In this document: one piece after another, positions 62,761 through 64,000 of the stretch
Layout: each line of letters opens with the position of its first letter
Position numbering within the stretch: position 1 is the stretch's first letter
DNA from: Halichoerus grypus
Lineage: Eukaryota > Chordata > Mammalia > Carnivora > Phocidae
Assembly (NCBI RefSeq): GCF_964656455.1
Contig: NC_135715.1
Span: 159,742,437 to 159,806,436 of the forward strand
DNA length: 64,000 nucleotides
Direction of reading: 5' to 3'
The notes under the pieces: generated by a model
The model's database searches: none
What the model was told of the DNA's origin: nothing
What the model saw: the letters and a program-made list of their open reading frames with translations, nothing else
Position numbers and translations under genes: made by a program

Positions 62761-63328
62761 GTTATATTTATCCTAGAAGCCACCTCTATGATGTACAGTT
62801 ACAAGTAGAGGCTTTAGCCAAGCATACAACAGCCCTCTTGGTAGGAGCCTCAAATCTCACAATGGGACAGTCCCTGTCTGTAATGACTTCACATAGGTCC
62901 AGAATGTCTTAGAGACCAAAGGCCACCAATAGATGATAGGAGGCCAACTTATTAAGCACCAGGCAATGCTTATAGATCTGCCTGAAATAATACTTGAAAC
63001 CTGTCAGACTTTAAACCTACCTTCATGCCTGGACCTGACCATTGTACACGTATAGAGCATAACTGTTTAGAGGTTATCGATTTTGTTTATGCTAGTCGAC
63101 CAGATTTAAAAGATGCCCCTATTGAAAATACAAATGACAGTTGGTTTACTGATGACAAGAGCTTCATGGAAAAAGGAATAAGAAAAGCTGGGAATGCTAT
63201 AGTCAGTCTAACTCAGACTGTTGAGGCCAGAGCCCTGTCAGCAAACACGTCTGCCTGCCCCGAAAGCAGAATTAATAGCACCCACCTGTGCTTTGCAATT
63301 GGCAAAAGCCTTAAAAATTAACATTTAT
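62761..63328 (+). pseudogene. Endogenous retrovirus pol remnant (RT connection and RNase H)
   Basis: Gammaretrovirus-like Pol. Around 62850-63000 the connection domain is recognisable in pieces. An open stretch at 63025-63321 carries CLEVIDFVYASRPDL and WFTDDKSF, the start of the RNase H domain with its first catalytic aspartate. A frame change near 63225 continues into PKAELIAPTCALQLAKALK. Several stops and shifts make it non-functional. It stops where a SINE has been inserted. Confidence 0.85.
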
Positions 63329-63478
63329 ATCATGACCTGGAGTCCTGGGATCGAGCCCTGCATCGGGCTCCCTGCTCGGCGGAGAGCCTGCTTCTCCCTC
63401 TCCCTCTGCCTGCCGCTCCCCCTGCTCGTGCTCTCTCTCTCTGATGAATAAATAAATAAAATCTTTTTTAAAAAAAGA
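63329..63478 (+). mobile_element. CAN-SINE, forward, head missing
   Basis: Starts in the middle of the element at ATCATGACCTGGAGTCCTGG, with a CT-rich part and an AATAAATAAATAAAATC tail. The tRNA-like head is absent. It cuts the viral RNase H sequence. Confidence 0.9.
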
Positions 63479-64000
63479 TGTCATTATAGTGAATAAAATA
63501 AAAATTATATGCAGTGGTGCTTTGATATTAATTTTCAGTTAATTCCTCATCCAAGAATTGGCGAGTCTTCAGCCCATTTTAGCTAAAGACTGTCCTTATC
63601 TTCTTTCTCTGCCCTAATTCTATACCATGTCTATGTCTCTGGTGTCTTTATTATCTCCCACAGCTCTGTGCATGTCTGATTCATGGCCCTCTTGCACTCC
63701 ACAGATTATTCTCAGTTCCTACAGACACCCAGTCCATTTGTTATTGTGTTTCCCCAGGGGCTGCTCCCATCATCACTCACTGCAAAGAATGCCTCCTGCT
63801 CGTTCTGTGGCCTCTAATCCAGAGGAACCTCCAGGTCTTCCTACCTCTCTATGCCAAGTGTCACCCAGCAGAGCATTCTACACCAGTAGACCAACAAAGT
63901 GGCAGGAATCATTTTCTGATTGATGTCTGGTTAAACACAGATCCTGTGCTAAGCAGAAACATAGACATCATAGAAAGAAAAGGAGGCTCCTTTCTTTAAA
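63479..64000. other. Unassigned end of the window
   Basis: I see no AOX exon, no clear retroviral motif and no known repeat here. Confidence 0.4.

Overview
The window looks like genomic DNA of a carnivoran mammal, most likely a caniform. At least fourteen tRNA-Lys-derived CAN-SINEs are present on both strands, with a GGGGCGCCTGGGTGGCTCAG-type head, a CT-rich middle and an AATAAATAAA/A tail. There is also a nearly complete carnivore-type L1. Genes are split into short exons with GT/AG splice sites, and most of the sequence is repeat-derived. There is no bacterial gene layout, CRISPR array or phage.

The locus is the aldehyde oxidase (AOX) cluster, read left to right on the + strand. Positions 173-8897 hold the last six coding exons of an intact AOX gene, best matched to AOX1 (residues ~1126-1338 of the human protein). 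All splice sites are good, the catalytic GLGE glutamate is kept, and the reading frame ends at a stop. After about 6.7 kb of spacer made of old L1, L2 and MIR pieces, a second, dead AOX gene begins. Thirteen exon remnants in the correct order lie between 15626 and 53065. They correspond to human AOX1 exons for roughly residues 69-166, 197-422, 574-625, 626-706 and 741-782. Many carry frameshifts, stops, lost splice sites or lost iron-sulfur cysteines. By position (immediately 3' of AOX1, same strand) and by sequence flavour this is probably the AOX3 pseudogene. The Mo-cofactor half is not found before the window ends.

The pseudogene introns hold the mobile DNA. A 5.9-kb L1 on the - strand (about 36781-42655) has both ORFs recognisable but broken, a 49-bp tandem repeat in its 5' UTR and a target-site duplication. 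Two places carry two SINEs inserted one after the other into the same target (33163-33609 and 46294-46632). From about 54.7 kb to the end there is a nested repeat stack. An ancient L1-like scaffold received a SINE; the SINE was split by a solo ERV1-type LTR with a 4-bp AGAG duplication; that LTR was split by a 3' L1 fragment with a 13-bp duplication. A second LTR of the same family lies head to head with it, and a third is joined to a tRNA-Lys-like primer-binding site and a decayed internal region that keeps a piece of pol (RNase H).

I found no convincing undescribed biological system. The most useful observations are the exon-by-exon decay map of the second AOX gene, the same-site SINE pairs and the dated nest of insertions around the inverted LTR pair. 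All calls are by eye, without alignments or database searches; human AOX1 residue numbers are from memory of the family.
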